DNA from: Clostridium sp. Marseille-P3244 | Lineage (GTDB): Bacteria; Bacillota; Clostridia; Lachnospirales; Lachnospiraceae | DNA: 64,000 bases | Assembly: GCF_900120155.1 (NCBI RefSeq) | Contig: NZ_LT635549.1 | Location: 1,768,688 to 1,832,687 of the forward strand | Direction of reading: 5' to 3' | In this document: piece after piece, positions 17,512-26,765 of the stretch | How positions within the stretch are numbered: position 1 is the stretch's first letter | Layout: every line of letters starts with the position of its first letter | The notes under the pieces: generated by a model | Told to the model about the DNA's origin: nothing | The model's database searches: none | The model's input: only the letters and a program-made list of their open reading frames with translations | Program-made: the position numbers and the translations under genes

Positions 17512-19467
17512 ATGATGAGAAAACTGGAGACAAAATATCTGGAGCGTCTGTCCGATCTGTATCCCACGATCGCCGCGGCATCAACGGAGATCATCAATCT
17601 TCAGGCAATTTTAAACCTGCCTAAAGGGACAGAGCATTTCCTTACAGACATACACGGAGAACATGAAGCATTTTTCCACGTGCTTAAAAACGGATCGGGT
17701 TCGGTGCGGAGGAAGATCGAGGATGTATTCGGTAATACAATGAGCGCCGGAGACAAACGGTCTCTGGCCACGCTGATCTATTATCCGAAAGAGAAGATGG
17801 ATCTGGTCAGACAGACAGAAGCGAATATGGAGGACTGGTACAGGGTCAGTCTTTATCGTCTGATCGAAGTGAGCAAACGGGCGGCCAGCAAATACACCCG
17901 TTCCAAAGTAAGAAAAGCGCTTCCGAAGGATTTCGCCTATGTGATCGAGGAACTGATCACGGAAAGAGTGGAAATCAGTGATAAGGAGTCATACTATAAT
18001 GAGATCATTTCTACAATTATCAAGATCGGCCGGGCAGAGGAGTTTATCTGCGCGATCTCAGAGCTGATCCAGCGGCTTGTGGTAGACCATCTTCATGTCC
18101 TGGGAGATATTTATGACAGAGGACCGGGGCCTCATATCATCATGGACAGACTGATGCGTTATCATTCGGTGGATATTCAGTGGGGCAATCATGATGTCCT
18201 GTGGATGGGAGCCGCGGCCGGGCAGAGAGGCTGTATCGCCAATGTGATCCGCATCTGCGCGCGCTATGGCAATCTGGATATCCTGGAGGACGGATATGGA
18301 ATCAATCTGCTTCCTCTGGCGGCTTTTGCCATGCGGATGTACAAGGATGATCCCTGCACCTGTTTCACTCTGAAGACGACAGAACGGCCGGATTCCGAAG
18401 AAATGCAGATGAACCTGAGGATCCACAAGGCCATCTCCATCATCCAGTTCAAGGAAGAAGGGCGGATCATTGAGCGCCAGAAATCCTTCCATATGGAAGA
18501 CAGAGCGCTCCTTCACAGGATCGACTATGAAAAGGGAACGATCCTTCTGGGAGGGAAGGAATACCGGCTCCTGGACACAAACTTTCCGACTATCGACCCG
18601 AAAGATCCCTATGCTCTGAGCGCGGAGGAAGAAGAGATTATGGAGCGGCTGGAAAAAGGGTTCCAGAATTGTGGAAAACTGCAGCAGCACATGCATTTTC
18701 TCCTGGCGAAAGGCGGACTCTATAAAGTATACAATGATAATCTCCTGTATCACGGCTGTATACCGCTGTCAGAAGACGGAAGTCTGAAAGAGGTGGAGAT
18801 CTATGGGAAAAAGTATCGGGGAAGTGCTCTGTATGATGTGCTGGATTCCTATATCAGGAAAGGATTTATGGCTCTGGATGAAAAAGAACGCCGGGACGGA
18901 AGGGACCTGATGTGGTACATCTGGCTGCATCCGGAATCGCCTTTGTTCGGCAAGGATAAAATGGCCACTTTTGAGAGATATTTTCTTGCGGAAAAGGAAA
19001 CCCACGCCGAAAGGAAAAATCCGTATTATTCTTTTCTGGAAAATGAACAGGTCATTGACAGGATACTGGAAGAATTTGGAATTGATCCGGCAAAAGGCCG
19101 TGTTATTAACGGACATGTTCCGGTAAAAAGTAAAGATGGAGAGAATCCTATCAAATGCGGGGGAAAAGTGATGGTCATTGACGGGGGCTTTTCAAGGTCC
19201 TATCAGAAAGAAACAGGTATTGCGGGATATACTCTGATCTACAATTCCTATGGCCTTCTTCTGGTGGCCCATGAGCCTTTTGAATCTACGGAGACTGCGA
19301 TCCGGAGAGAAAAGGATATCCATTCAGAGATCATGGTCGTTAACAGAGTGTTGAAGCGCCGGCTGGTAGGAGACACGGATATCGGCAGGGAGTTAAAGGA
19401 ACAGGTACAGGATCTGGAGCGGCTCCTGGAAGCTTATCGCAGTGGTGATGTAAAAGAGAAACTTTGA
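17512..19467 (+). CDS. fbp: Fructose-1,6-bisphosphatase, class III
   Basis: Gluconeogenic phosphatase converting fructose 1,6-bisphosphate to fructose 6-phosphate. It has 651 residues, typical of the Firmicutes-only class III enzyme, which has a metallophosphatase core: DIHGEHEAF near 50, GDIYDRGPG near 200, WGNHDVLWMGA near 222, and C-terminal NGHVPVKSKDGENP and VIDGGFSRSYQ. Two adjacent ATG codons (17512 and 17515) follow GGGAGG; the first is used here. The sigma gene begins 12 nt after the stop, so the two are probably co-transcribed. Confidence 0.95.
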   Translation: MMRKLETKYLERLSDLYPTIAAASTEIINLQAILNLPKGTEHFLTDIHGEHEAFFHVLKNGSGSVRRKIEDVFGNTMSAGDKRSLATLIYYPKEKMDLVRQTEANMEDWYRVSLYRLIEVSKRAASKYTRSKVRKALPKDFAYVIEELITERVEISDKESYYNEIISTIIKIGRAEEFICAISELIQRLVVDHLHVLGDIYDRGPGPHIIMDRLMRYHSVDIQWGNHDVLWMGAAAGQRGCIANVIRICARYGNLDILEDGYGINLLPLAAFAMRMYKDDPCTCFTLKTTERPDSEEMQMNLRIHKAISIIQFKEEGRIIERQKSFHMEDRALLHRIDYEKGTILLGGKEYRLLDTNFPTIDPKDPYALSAEEEEIMERLEKGFQNCGKLQQHMHFLLAKGGLYKVYNDNLLYHGCIPLSEDGSLKEVEIYGKKYRGSALYDVLDSYIRKGFMALDEKERRDGRDLMWYIWLHPESPLFGKDKMATFERYFLAEKETHAERKNPYYSFLENEQVIDRILEEFGIDPAKGRVINGHVPVKSKDGENPIKCGGKVMVIDGGFSRSYQKETGIAGYTLIYNSYGLLLVAHEPFESTETAIRREKDIHSEIMVVNRVLKRRLVGDTDIGRELKEQVQDLERLLEAYRSGDVKEKL

Positions 19468-19479
19468 CAGGAGGCTGAT

Positions 19480-20316
19480 ATGGCGAAAGAACAGCGGAAT
19501 ACAGCAGAGGAGACAACATCGGAGGCGCTTGCCATCTACCTGAAAGAGATCGGGCAGATCCCGCTTTTGGATGCCGAAGAAGAGAAAAGACTTGGGATGG
19601 AAAGCGCAGCCGGCGACGAATCGGCGCGCCGAAGGCTGGCGGAGGGAAATCTGAGGCTTGTAGTTTCTCTGGCGAAACATTATACCGGGAGAGGCGTAGC
19701 CCTTATGGATCTGATCCAGGAGGGCAATATGGGGCTGATGCGCGCGGCTGAAAAATATGACTATAAAAAGGAAAACCGGTTTTCCACCTATGCTGCCTGG
19801 TGGATCAGGGAAGCTATGCAGCGGGCCATTGATCAGCAGTCCAGGGAAATCCGGGTCCCGGTCCATGTGGCGGAAAATATGAAGCGGGTCCAGAAGGCGG
19901 CGAAGGAGCTGCAGCAGACGCTGGGGCGGGACGCGACGCCGAAAGAGATCGCAGAAAAGCTGGGGGATCGGACAGAGGAAGATGTGACCAATATTCTCGT
20001 CTATCTCCAGAACCCGGTGTCACTGGAGACTCCTGTAGGAGATGACGGAGAGAACAGCCTGGGAGATATGGTAGAAGACCGGACGGAATCAACGCCGGAG
20101 GAAGCGATTGAGCTTCTTGTCAGAAAAGAAGAAGTCAAGGAGATGCTCAAGGCTCTGAACGAAAAAGAGCAGTGGGTGATCAGCCGGCGTTACGGACTGG
20201 AGGATGGCAGACCCTGCACTCTGGAAGAGATCGGAGAAGCTCTGGGCGTGACCCGGGAGCGTGTCCGGCAGATCGAGAAAAGGGCAATGGAAAAACTGCG
20301 CAAAAACGCAAAATAA
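19480..20316 (+). CDS. Short RpoD-like sigma-70 factor (group 2 type)
   Basis: A 278-residue sigma factor with regions 1.2, 2, 3 and 4 but no region 1.1 or long spacer, so it is shorter than a housekeeping RpoD (about 360-370 in this group). Region 2 shows [35 protein letters not shown] and [17 protein letters not shown]. Region 4.2 shows [20 protein letters not shown], which is standard for -35 reading. Odd: the two residues that in E. coli sigma-70 (Gln437, Thr440) read the -12 base pair are Glu111 and Gln114 here. AGGAGG precedes the ATG. Target promoters are unknown. Confidence 0.9.
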   Translation: MAKEQRNTAEETTSEALAIYLKEIGQIPLLDAEEEKRLGMESAAGDESARRRLAEGNLRLVVSLAKHYTGRGVALMDLIQEGNMGLMRAAEKYDYKKENRFSTYAAWWIREAMQRAIDQQSREIRVPVHVAENMKRVQKAAKELQQTLGRDATPKEIAEKLGDRTEEDVTNILVYLQNPVSLETPVGDDGENSLGDMVEDRTESTPEEAIELLVRKEEVKEMLKALNEKEQWVISRRYGLEDGRPCTLEEIGEALGVTRERVRQIEKRAMEKLRKNAK

Positions 20317-20328
20317 AAATCCCGGATG

Positions 20329-20376
20329 CATAAATATTGAAAATGTGCAGATAGTAAAGGTACAACAATATTTATG
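20329..20376. repeat. 11-bp inverted repeat between the sigma and lipoprotein genes
   Basis: CATAAATATTG (20329-20339) and CAATATTTATG (20366-20376) are perfect reverse complements separated by 26 nt. It could be a weak terminator or an operator; there is no T tract after it, and the right arm lies 17 nt before the lipoprotein start. Confidence 0.5.
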
Positions 20377-20393
20377 GAAAGGGAGATAACCTT

Positions 20394-20738
20394 ATGAAAA
20401 AAATGAAGAAGTTTCTATTGCTCCTGACCTGCACTTTTGTTCTGCTCGGGACGACTGCGTGCAGCAGCAAGGATAATGCAGACAACGGAGCGGACCAGAC
20501 AACAGACAATCAAAATACAGCTACAGACAAAAACACTTCCGGGAACAACAATACAGCAGATGACAACACAATGAATGATGCTACCGGAGGCGATGGTATT
20601 CTGGATAATACTGTTGATGATGTAACAGACGGAGTGGACAAAGTAACGGATGATGTAACAGACGGCGTGGATGAAGCCACAGATAAACTCACCGATGACA
20701 ATGGCGCTCAGAAAGATATGAATGAAAACAGAGAGTAA
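20394..20738 (+). CDS. Small acidic repeat-containing lipoprotein
   Basis: A 114-residue secreted lipoprotein of unknown function. MKKMKKFLLLLTCTFVLLG is a signal peptide and TTAC a lipobox-like site with Cys23. The mature part is very rich in Asp, Asn and Thr. It has no Trp, Tyr or Phe and must be largely disordered. The C-terminal half carries degenerate repeats (VDDVTDGVDKVTDDVTDGVDEATDKL) that could form an amphipathic helix. GGGAG precedes the ATG. I do not recognise a domain. Confidence 0.8.
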   Translation: MKKMKKFLLLLTCTFVLLGTTACSSKDNADNGADQTTDNQNTATDKNTSGNNNTADDNTMNDATGGDGILDNTVDDVTDGVDKVTDDVTDGVDEATDKLTDDNGAQKDMNENRE

Positions 20739-20774
20739 TTCTCGGAAGACAGATCAGGTTTGGAGAAAAAGATG

Positions 20775-20812
20775 GCTGCCGCAGCAAGACTACAATCATA
20801 TGCTGCGGCAGC
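20775..20812 (+). terminator. Strong hairpin before hisA, probable terminator
   Basis: GCTGCCGCAGCA and TGCTGCGGCAGC form a perfect 12-bp GC-rich stem with a 14-nt loop. The tail (TTCTGATAAAAG) is a poor U tract, so it may terminate only partly or act as a processing or stability element. It ends 28 nt before the hisA start. Confidence 0.5.
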
Positions 20813-20840
20813 TTCTGATAAAAGACGCAGGAGGCAGAAC

Positions 20841-21629
20841 ATGAGATTCAGGCCGTGTATCGATATACATAATGGAACAGTAAAACAGATTGTGGGAGGA
20901 AGCCTGCAGGATGAAGGGAACAGCGCACGGACGAATTATATATCGGACAGAAGCGCTGATTTCTATGCGCGGATGTACAGGGAAGACGGGCTTCGGGGCG
21001 GACATGTTATTCTCCTCAATCCTTCAGGATCAAAGTACTATGAGGAGACAAGAAGGCAGGCTCTTCTGGCATTGAAGTCTTACCCGGGAGGTCTTCAGGC
21101 AGGGGGAGGGATCACCCCGGAAAACGCGGGAGGTTATCTTGACGCAGGAGCCAGCCATGTAATCGTTACCTCCTGGGTGTTCCGGGAGGGGAGATTCCAT
21201 CCGGATCATCTGGAAAAGCTGACAGAAGCGGTGGGAAGGGAACACATTGTCCTGGATTTAAGCTGCAGGAAACGAGACGGGGCATACTATGTGGTGACGG
21301 ACCGCTGGCAGAAATTTACTGACCTGCGCCTTGATCATAAGGTTCTTGACACCCTGTCCGGTTTCTGCGACGAATTCCTTGTGCATGGGGTGGACGTAGA
21401 GGGAAAACAGTCCGGCATGGATGAGGAACTTGTGGGCATGCTGGGAGAGTGGACAGGAGACCGGATCATTACATACGCGGGAGGCATCCGCTCCCTGGAT
21501 GACATTGAGCGGCTGCGTCTGGCAGGAAAAGGAAAGCTGGACTTTACCGTGGGAAGCGCCCTGGATCTTTTCGGAGGTTCTCTCTCTTACAGGGCGATCC
21601 TGGAACGCTTCCCGGAGGGGCAGTCTTAA
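20841..21629 (+). CDS. hisA: HisA, eukaryotic-type (HIS6-like) ribotide isomerase
   Basis: Isomerises ProFAR to PRFAR in histidine synthesis; a TIM barrel of 262 residues. The sequence is of the eukaryotic (yeast HIS6-like) subtype, not the usual bacterial one: PCIDIHNGTVKQIVGGSL, the long insertion before GGHVILL, VIVTSWVF, VLDLSCRKRDG, the KFTDL segment, FLVHGVDVEGKQ and the C-terminal VGSALDLFGG. No other his gene is nearby, unlike the usual his operon. The ATG at 20841 follows GCAGGAGGCAG; an in-frame start upstream would read through the GC-rich hairpin. Confidence 0.9.
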   Translation: MRFRPCIDIHNGTVKQIVGGSLQDEGNSARTNYISDRSADFYARMYREDGLRGGHVILLNPSGSKYYEETRRQALLALKSYPGGLQAGGGITPENAGGYLDAGASHVIVTSWVFREGRFHPDHLEKLTEAVGREHIVLDLSCRKRDGAYYVVTDRWQKFTDLRLDHKVLDTLSGFCDEFLVHGVDVEGKQSGMDEELVGMLGEWTGDRIITYAGGIRSLDDIERLRLAGKGKLDFTVGSALDLFGGSLSYRAILERFPEGQS

Positions 21630-21635
21630 AACAGG

Positions 21636-21664
21636 TTGAATTACCCATGACTTAGTGTTAAAAT
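21636..21664 (+). promoter_or_regulatory. secA promoter
   Basis: TTGAAT (21636-21641), a 17-bp spacer and TAAAAT (21659-21664), giving an untranslated leader of about 60 nt. Confidence 0.7.
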
Positions 21665-21677
21665 GGAAAACGTAAGT

Positions 21678-21702
21678 GGCATCGGGAGACATGTCCGGTG
21701 CC
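21678..21702 (+). promoter_or_regulatory. Hairpin in the secA leader
   Basis: GGCATCGG and CCGGTGCC can form an 8-bp stem (one T-G wobble) with a 9-nt loop in the 5' untranslated region. There is no T tract. A role in secA control is possible but not shown. Confidence 0.3.
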
Positions 21703-21731
21703 AAATTTATATAAGGAGTTAATTACAGAAT

Positions 21732-24314
21732 ATGGGTATTATAGAAAAGATTTTCGGAACCCACAGTGAGAATGAGCTGAAGCGCATCTACCCTGTCGTG
21801 GACCGGATCGAAGCCTTGGAGCCTGAGATGCAGGCTCTGTCCGATGAGGAACTGAAAGGAAAGACAAGAGAATTCAAAGAGCGTCTCAATGAAGGAGAAA
21901 CTCTGGATGATATTCTTCCGGAGGCTTATGCCGTTGTCCGTGAGGCCGCGTTTCGAACCCTGGGGATGCGGCACTATCGAGTGCAGCTCATCGGCGGGAT
22001 TATCCTGCATCAGGGACGTATTGCCGAGATGAAGACAGGTGAAGGAAAGACGCTTGTGTCCACTCTGCCGGCATACTTAAATGCTCTGGAAGAAAAGGGA
22101 GTGAATATCGTCACGGTCAACGACTATCTGGCAAAGCGTGACGCGGAATGGATGGGGAAGGTCCATGAGTTCCTGGGCCTGACTGTTGGAGTTGTCTTAA
22201 ACGGTATGGACAATAAAGAACGCCGCGCGGCTTATGACTGTGACATTACTTATGTGACGAACAATGAGCTGGGATTTGACTATCTTAGAGACAATATGGT
22301 GATCTATAAAGAACAGCTGGTCCAGAGAGGTCTTCATTTCGCCATAATCGACGAGGTGGATTCAGTGCTGATCGATGAGGCGAGAACACCGCTGATCATT
22401 TCCGGCCAGAGCGGAAAGTCGACGAAGCTTTATGAGGCCTGCGATATTCTGGCCCGGCAGCTTGAGAGAGGCGAGGCCAGCGGAGAATTCTCGAAGATCA
22501 ACGCCATCATGGGAGAAGACATCGAGGAGACCGGCGATTTTATCGTGAATGAAAAGGAGAAGACGATCAACCTGACGGAAGACGGCGTGAAAAAGGTGGA
22601 GAAGTTCTTCCATATAGATAATCTCGCGGATCCGGAGAACCTGGAGATCCAGCACAACATCATCCTGGCTCTGCGGGCCCACAATCTGATGTTTAAGGAC
22701 CAGGATTATGTGGTGACATCTGAGGGAGAAGTCATGATTGTTGACGAGTTCACCGGCCGTATCATGCCGGGGCGCCGGTATTCCGACGGACTCCATCAGG
22801 CCATCGAGGCGAAGGAACATGTGCAGGTGCGCCGGGAGAGCAAGACGCTTGCAACTATTACGTTCCAGAACCTGTTCAACAAGTTTGAAAAGAAGAGCGG
22901 TATGACCGGTACGGCTCTTACAGAAGAGAAAGAGTTCCGGGATATTTACGGCATGGATGTTGTGGAGATCCCGACCAATGTTCCTGTTCAGAGGGTGGAT
23001 CTGGAAGACGCGGTCTATAAGACCAAAGCTGAGAAGTATAAAGCTGTAGTAGCAGAGGTGAAAAAAGCCCATGCCACAGGACAGCCGGTACTGGTCGGTA
23101 CGATCACCATTGAAGTGTCTGAACTTCTGAGCAAGATGCTGAAGAAAGAGGGCATTCCCCATAATGTGCTGAATGCCAAGTATCATGAACTGGAGGCTGA
23201 GATCGTAGCCGATGCCGGTGTCCATGGAGCGGTGACCATTGCCACCAACATGGCAGGCCGTGGTACGGACATCAAGCTGGACGATGAGGCCAGGGCTGCG
23301 GGAGGACTGAAGATCATCGGTACAGAGCGCCATGAGTCAAGGCGTATTGACAATCAGCTCCGGGGACGGAGCGGCCGTCAGGGGGACCCGGGAGAATCCC
23401 GTTTCTATATCTCTCTGGAGGATGACCTTCTCCGGCTGTTCGGATCCGAGCGGCTGATGGGCGTGTTCAATGCCCTGGGAGTGGCTGACGGAGAGCAGAT
23501 CGAGCACAAGATGCTTTCAAACGCGATCGAGACGGCTCAGAAGAAGATCGAGATCAACAATTTCGGTATCCGTAAGAATCTTCTGGAGTATGATCAGGTC
23601 ATGAATGAACAGAGAGAGATCATTTATGGCGAGAGACGCCGGGTACTGGACGGAGAGAGCATGCGCGATACGATCTATAATATGATCACGGAATATGTGG
23701 AAAATATTACAGATCGCTTTGCTTCACCGGAAGCAGACGCCGGGGAATGGGATATCAAGGGCCTGGATGTGAACCTTCACAATGTGATCCCGCAGATGCA
23801 GCTTCCTTCCCGGGAAGAGTGCGGCGAACTCCGGCAGAAAGAACTGAAACATCTGCTGAAAGAACGCGCGGTGAAAGCCTATGAGGCAAAGGAGGAAGAG
23901 TTCCCGGAGCCGGAGCAGATCCGGGAGATCGAGCGTGTGGTCCTTCTGAAAGTCATCGACGCCAGATGGATGGATCATATCGACGATATGGACCAGCTGC
24001 GCCAGGGGATCGGCCTTCAGGCATACGGACAGAGGGATCCTCTTGTGGAATATAAGATGGCCGGATATGATATGTTCGGTGAAATGACGAATATGATCGC
24101 TGAGACGACGATCCGTACACTGTTCAATATCCGTGTGGAGCAGAAGGTGGAGAGAGAAGAGGTAGCGAAAGTGACCGGCACGAATAAAGATGACAGCGCG
24201 GTCCGCGCTCCCAAGAAGCGGGAGGAGAAGAAAATTTATCCCAACGATCCCTGCCCCTGCGGAAGCGGAAAGAAATACAAACAATGCTGTGGACGAAAGC
24301 AGCTGAAAGCATAG
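21732..24314 (+). CDS. secA: Preprotein translocase ATPase SecA
   Basis: Motor of the Sec export pathway, driving unfolded preproteins through SecYEG. It has 860 residues: nucleotide-binding fold 1 with Walker A MKTGEGKT near 100, [16 protein letters not shown], the DEVD box ([18 protein letters not shown]), the preprotein cross-linking domain, fold 2 with [12 protein letters not shown] and [18 protein letters not shown], and the helical scaffold. The C-terminus is the SEC-C zinc tail [15 protein letters not shown] that contacts SecB or ribosomes. AAGGAG precedes the ATG. prfB follows after 40 nt. Confidence 0.98.
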   Translation: MGIIEKIFGTHSENELKRIYPVVDRIEALEPEMQALSDEELKGKTREFKERLNEGETLDDILPEAYAVVREAAFRTLGMRHYRVQLIGGIILHQGRIAEMKTGEGKTLVSTLPAYLNALEEKGVNIVTVNDYLAKRDAEWMGKVHEFLGLTVGVVLNGMDNKERRAAYDCDITYVTNNELGFDYLRDNMVIYKEQLVQRGLHFAIIDEVDSVLIDEARTPLIISGQSGKSTKLYEACDILARQLERGEASGEFSKINAIMGEDIEETGDFIVNEKEKTINLTEDGVKKVEKFFHIDNLADPENLEIQHNIILALRAHNLMFKDQDYVVTSEGEVMIVDEFTGRIMPGRRYSDGLHQAIEAKEHVQVRRESKTLATITFQNLFNKFEKKSGMTGTALTEEKEFRDIYGMDVVEIPTNVPVQRVDLEDAVYKTKAEKYKAVVAEVKKAHATGQPVLVGTITIEVSELLSKMLKKEGIPHNVLNAKYHELEAEIVADAGVHGAVTIATNMAGRGTDIKLDDEARAAGGLKIIGTERHESRRIDNQLRGRSGRQGDPGESRFYISLEDDLLRLFGSERLMGVFNALGVADGEQIEHKMLSNAIETAQKKIEINNFGIRKNLLEYDQVMNEQREIIYGERRRVLDGESMRDTIYNMITEYVENITDRFASPEADAGEWDIKGLDVNLHNVIPQMQLPSREECGELRQKELKHLLKERAVKAYEAKEEEFPEPEQIREIERVVLLKVIDARWMDHIDDMDQLRQGIGLQAYGQRDPLVEYKMAGYDMFGEMTNMIAETTIRTLFNIRVEQKVEREEVAKVTGTNKDDSAVRAPKKREEKKIYPNDPCPCGSGKKYKQCCGRKQLKA

Positions 24315-24354
24315 ACTGAATGAAAAAATATCTTTTATGAAAGAGGTGATCAAG

Positions 24355-25474
24355 GTGGTTTTACTGGATGAATTAAAGTCAAGACTGACTGCTTACGAGG
24401 AACCGCTGAAAGATTTGAGGGATTCACTTTGACCTGGCTTCAAAGAAGCTAAGAGTGGAAGAACTCCAGAAGCGGCTGGAGGAACCGGGATTCTGGGATG
24501 ATCCGGAAGAATCCCAGAAGGTGATGAAGGAACTGAAAGGCCTTCAGGACTCTGTCAAACAGATTGAAAAGCTCTCAACCGATTATGAGGATCTTCAGCT
24601 TTTGATCGAGATGAGCGAGGAGGAACCGGATGAGGAGACATCCCGGGAGATCGAGGAAGAACTGGGACAGTTCGAGGAGACGTTTGAGGAACTGAGGATC
24701 GGGACTCTTCTGACAGGTCCGTATGACAGGGACAACGCTATTGTGACGCTCCATGCGGGCGCCGGAGGAACAGAATCCTGTGACTGGGCAGGCATGCTGT
24801 ACCGCATGTATACAAGGTGGGCTGAGAAAAAAGGATATGACGTGGAAGAGCTGGACTATCTGGAAGGAGATGTGGCCGGCATCAAGGGTGTCACTTTCGA
24901 AGTGAAGGGCGAGAACGCCTACGGCTATCTCCGCTCGGAAAAGGGAGTACACCGTCTTGTCCGCATTTCCCCCTTCAACGCGGCAGGCAAGAGGCAGACC
25001 TCCTTTGCGTCCTGCGATGTGATCCCGGATATCGAGGAGGATATCGATATCGAGATCAATGACGATGATCTGAAGATCGACACATACCGCTCCAGCGGCG
25101 CGGGCGGCCAGCACATCAACAAGACATCTTCGGCAGTGCGGATTACCCATCTGCCGACAGGAATCGTGGTCCAGTGTCAGAATGAGCGTTCCCAGCACAT
25201 GAACAAAGACAAGGCCATGCAGATGCTCAAGTCCAAGCTGTATCTTATGAAACAGCAGGAGCAGGCCGAGAAGATGTCTGATATCCGGGGAGAGGTCCGG
25301 GATATTAATTTTGGGAATCAGATCCGGTCCTATGTGATGCAGCCCTACACACTTGTGAAGGATCACAGGACAAATACGGAGGTCAGCAATGTAAACGGCG
25401 TTATGGACGGCAATATTGATCCGTTTATCAACGCATATCTGAGCATGAACACAGAACAGGCATCCGGTGAGTGA
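24355..25474 (+). CDS. prfB: Peptide chain release factor 2, made by programmed +1 frameshift
   Basis: Recognises UAA and UGA stops. The frame starts at GTG 24355 (GAGGTG ribosome site 6 nt upstream), reads 25 codons to CTT TGA, and must skip one base (T24430) to continue with GAC at 24431. The joined product is 372 residues, the usual RF2 length. The anticodon-mimic tripeptide SPF (RISPFNAAGKR) and the GGQ catalytic loop (SSGAGGQHINKTSSAV) are intact. An in-frame ATG at 24337 is a less likely start. Annotating only the second frame (from the GTG at 24455) would lose the N-terminus. secA lies upstream and hom downstream. Confidence 0.96.
24414..24433 (+). promoter_or_regulatory. RF2 autoregulatory frameshift site
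   Basis: An internal Shine-Dalgarno-like TTGAGGGA followed by TCA CTT TGA C, the conserved slippery CTT-TGA-C of prfB. Low RF2 makes the ribosome pause at UGA and slip +1. Confidence 0.92.
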
Positions 25475-25525
25475 GCCGGGGCCTGTTCGGCGACTATAAG
25501 AGAAATACATAAAAAGGAGAAGGCA

Positions 25526-26758
25526 ATGGTAAATATAGCGGTAATGGGATATGGCACAGTGGGTTCCGGCGTGGTGGAAGTGATCAGCAGAAACAGTTCT
25601 GTGATCAATCAGCGCGCGGGAGATGAGATCAATATCAAGTACGTTCTGGATCTTAGAGACTTCCCGGGAGATCCGGTGCAGGAGAAGATCGTCCATGACG
25701 TTGACGTGATCATCAATGATCCGGAGATCCGTATTGTTGTTGAGGTTATGGGAGGCATCGAGCCTGCATATACATTTGTCAGGCGCTGCCTGGAGGCCGG
25801 CAAGAGTGTAGTCACGTCCAACAAAGCTCTTGTGGCAAAGCATGGAGCCGAACTGCTCTCCATCGCCAGAGACAGAGAACTGAATTTCCTGTTTGAGGCA
25901 AGTGTGGGAGGAGGGATTCCCATCATCCGCGTCCTGAATTCCTGTCTGACAGCAGATAAGATCGAGGAGATCACAGGGATATTAAACGGGACGACTAACT
26001 ATATGCTCAGCAAGATGTTCTATGAGGGAGCAGATTACGAAGAAGTCCTGAAAGAGGCCCAGGCAAACGGGTACGCGGAGCAGAATCCGGAAGCAGACGT
26101 GGAAGGCTACGATGCCTGCCGGAAGATCGCGATTCTCTCCTCGCTGATCTCCGGGCATCAGGTGGATTTTGAAGATATTTATACAGAGGGCATTACCCAA
26201 ATTACAAAAGAGGATATGCTCTATGCGAAAGAGCTGGGGATGACCATTAAACTCCTTGCGTCCAGCAAACGGCAGGGACAGTATCTCCATGCTATCGTGG
26301 CTCCGGCTCTTCTGGACAAAGATCATCCGCTCTATAGTGTAAATGATGTGTTCAACGCAGTGTTCGTAAATGGAAATATGCTTGGCGACGCCATGTTCTA
26401 CGGGAGTGGAGCAGGAAAGCTTCCTACGGCCAGCGCTGTAGTGGCCGATGTGGTCGACGAGGCGAAACATCTCCACCGGAATATTATGACGATGTGGAAG
26501 AATGAAAAGCTGGATCTGCTTCCCATTGAGAATACGCGCAGAAAGTTCTTCTTCCGTGCAGAAGGCGATCCGGAGAACAGAAGAGAAGAGACGGAAGCGC
26601 TGTTCGGCCCTGTACGGTTTGTGAAAGCAGCAGGACTGGACAATGAATTCGGTGTGGTGACGGAAACCATGAGTGAGGGAGAATACAGAAAGAAAGCAGA
26701 AGCATTCCAGGGGATTCTGCATATGATCCGGATAGAGGAACAGGGAAGAGAGGACTGA
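25526..26758 (+). CDS. hom: Homoserine dehydrogenase
   Basis: Reduces aspartate semialdehyde to homoserine for threonine and methionine synthesis. It has 410 residues: a Rossmann domain with GYGTVGSGVV near 8-17, the catalytic domain with SNKALVAKHG, EASVGGGIP, GILNGTTNYML and DVEGYDACRK, then a C-terminal region that looks like a short ACT-type regulatory domain ending in QGILHMIRI. AAAGGAG precedes the ATG. The next gene begins 7 nt after the stop, so the two form a tight pair. Confidence 0.95.
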   Translation: MVNIAVMGYGTVGSGVVEVISRNSSVINQRAGDEINIKYVLDLRDFPGDPVQEKIVHDVDVIINDPEIRIVVEVMGGIEPAYTFVRRCLEAGKSVVTSNKALVAKHGAELLSIARDRELNFLFEASVGGGIPIIRVLNSCLTADKIEEITGILNGTTNYMLSKMFYEGADYEEVLKEAQANGYAEQNPEADVEGYDACRKIAILSSLISGHQVDFEDIYTEGITQITKEDMLYAKELGMTIKLLASSKRQGQYLHAIVAPALLDKDHPLYSVNDVFNAVFVNGNMLGDAMFYGSGAGKLPTASAVVADVVDEAKHLHRNIMTMWKNEKLDLLPIENTRRKFFFRAEGDPENRREETEALFGPVRFVKAAGLDNEFGVVTETMSEGEYRKKAEAFQGILHMIRIEEQGRED

Positions 26759-26765
26759 GACAGAG

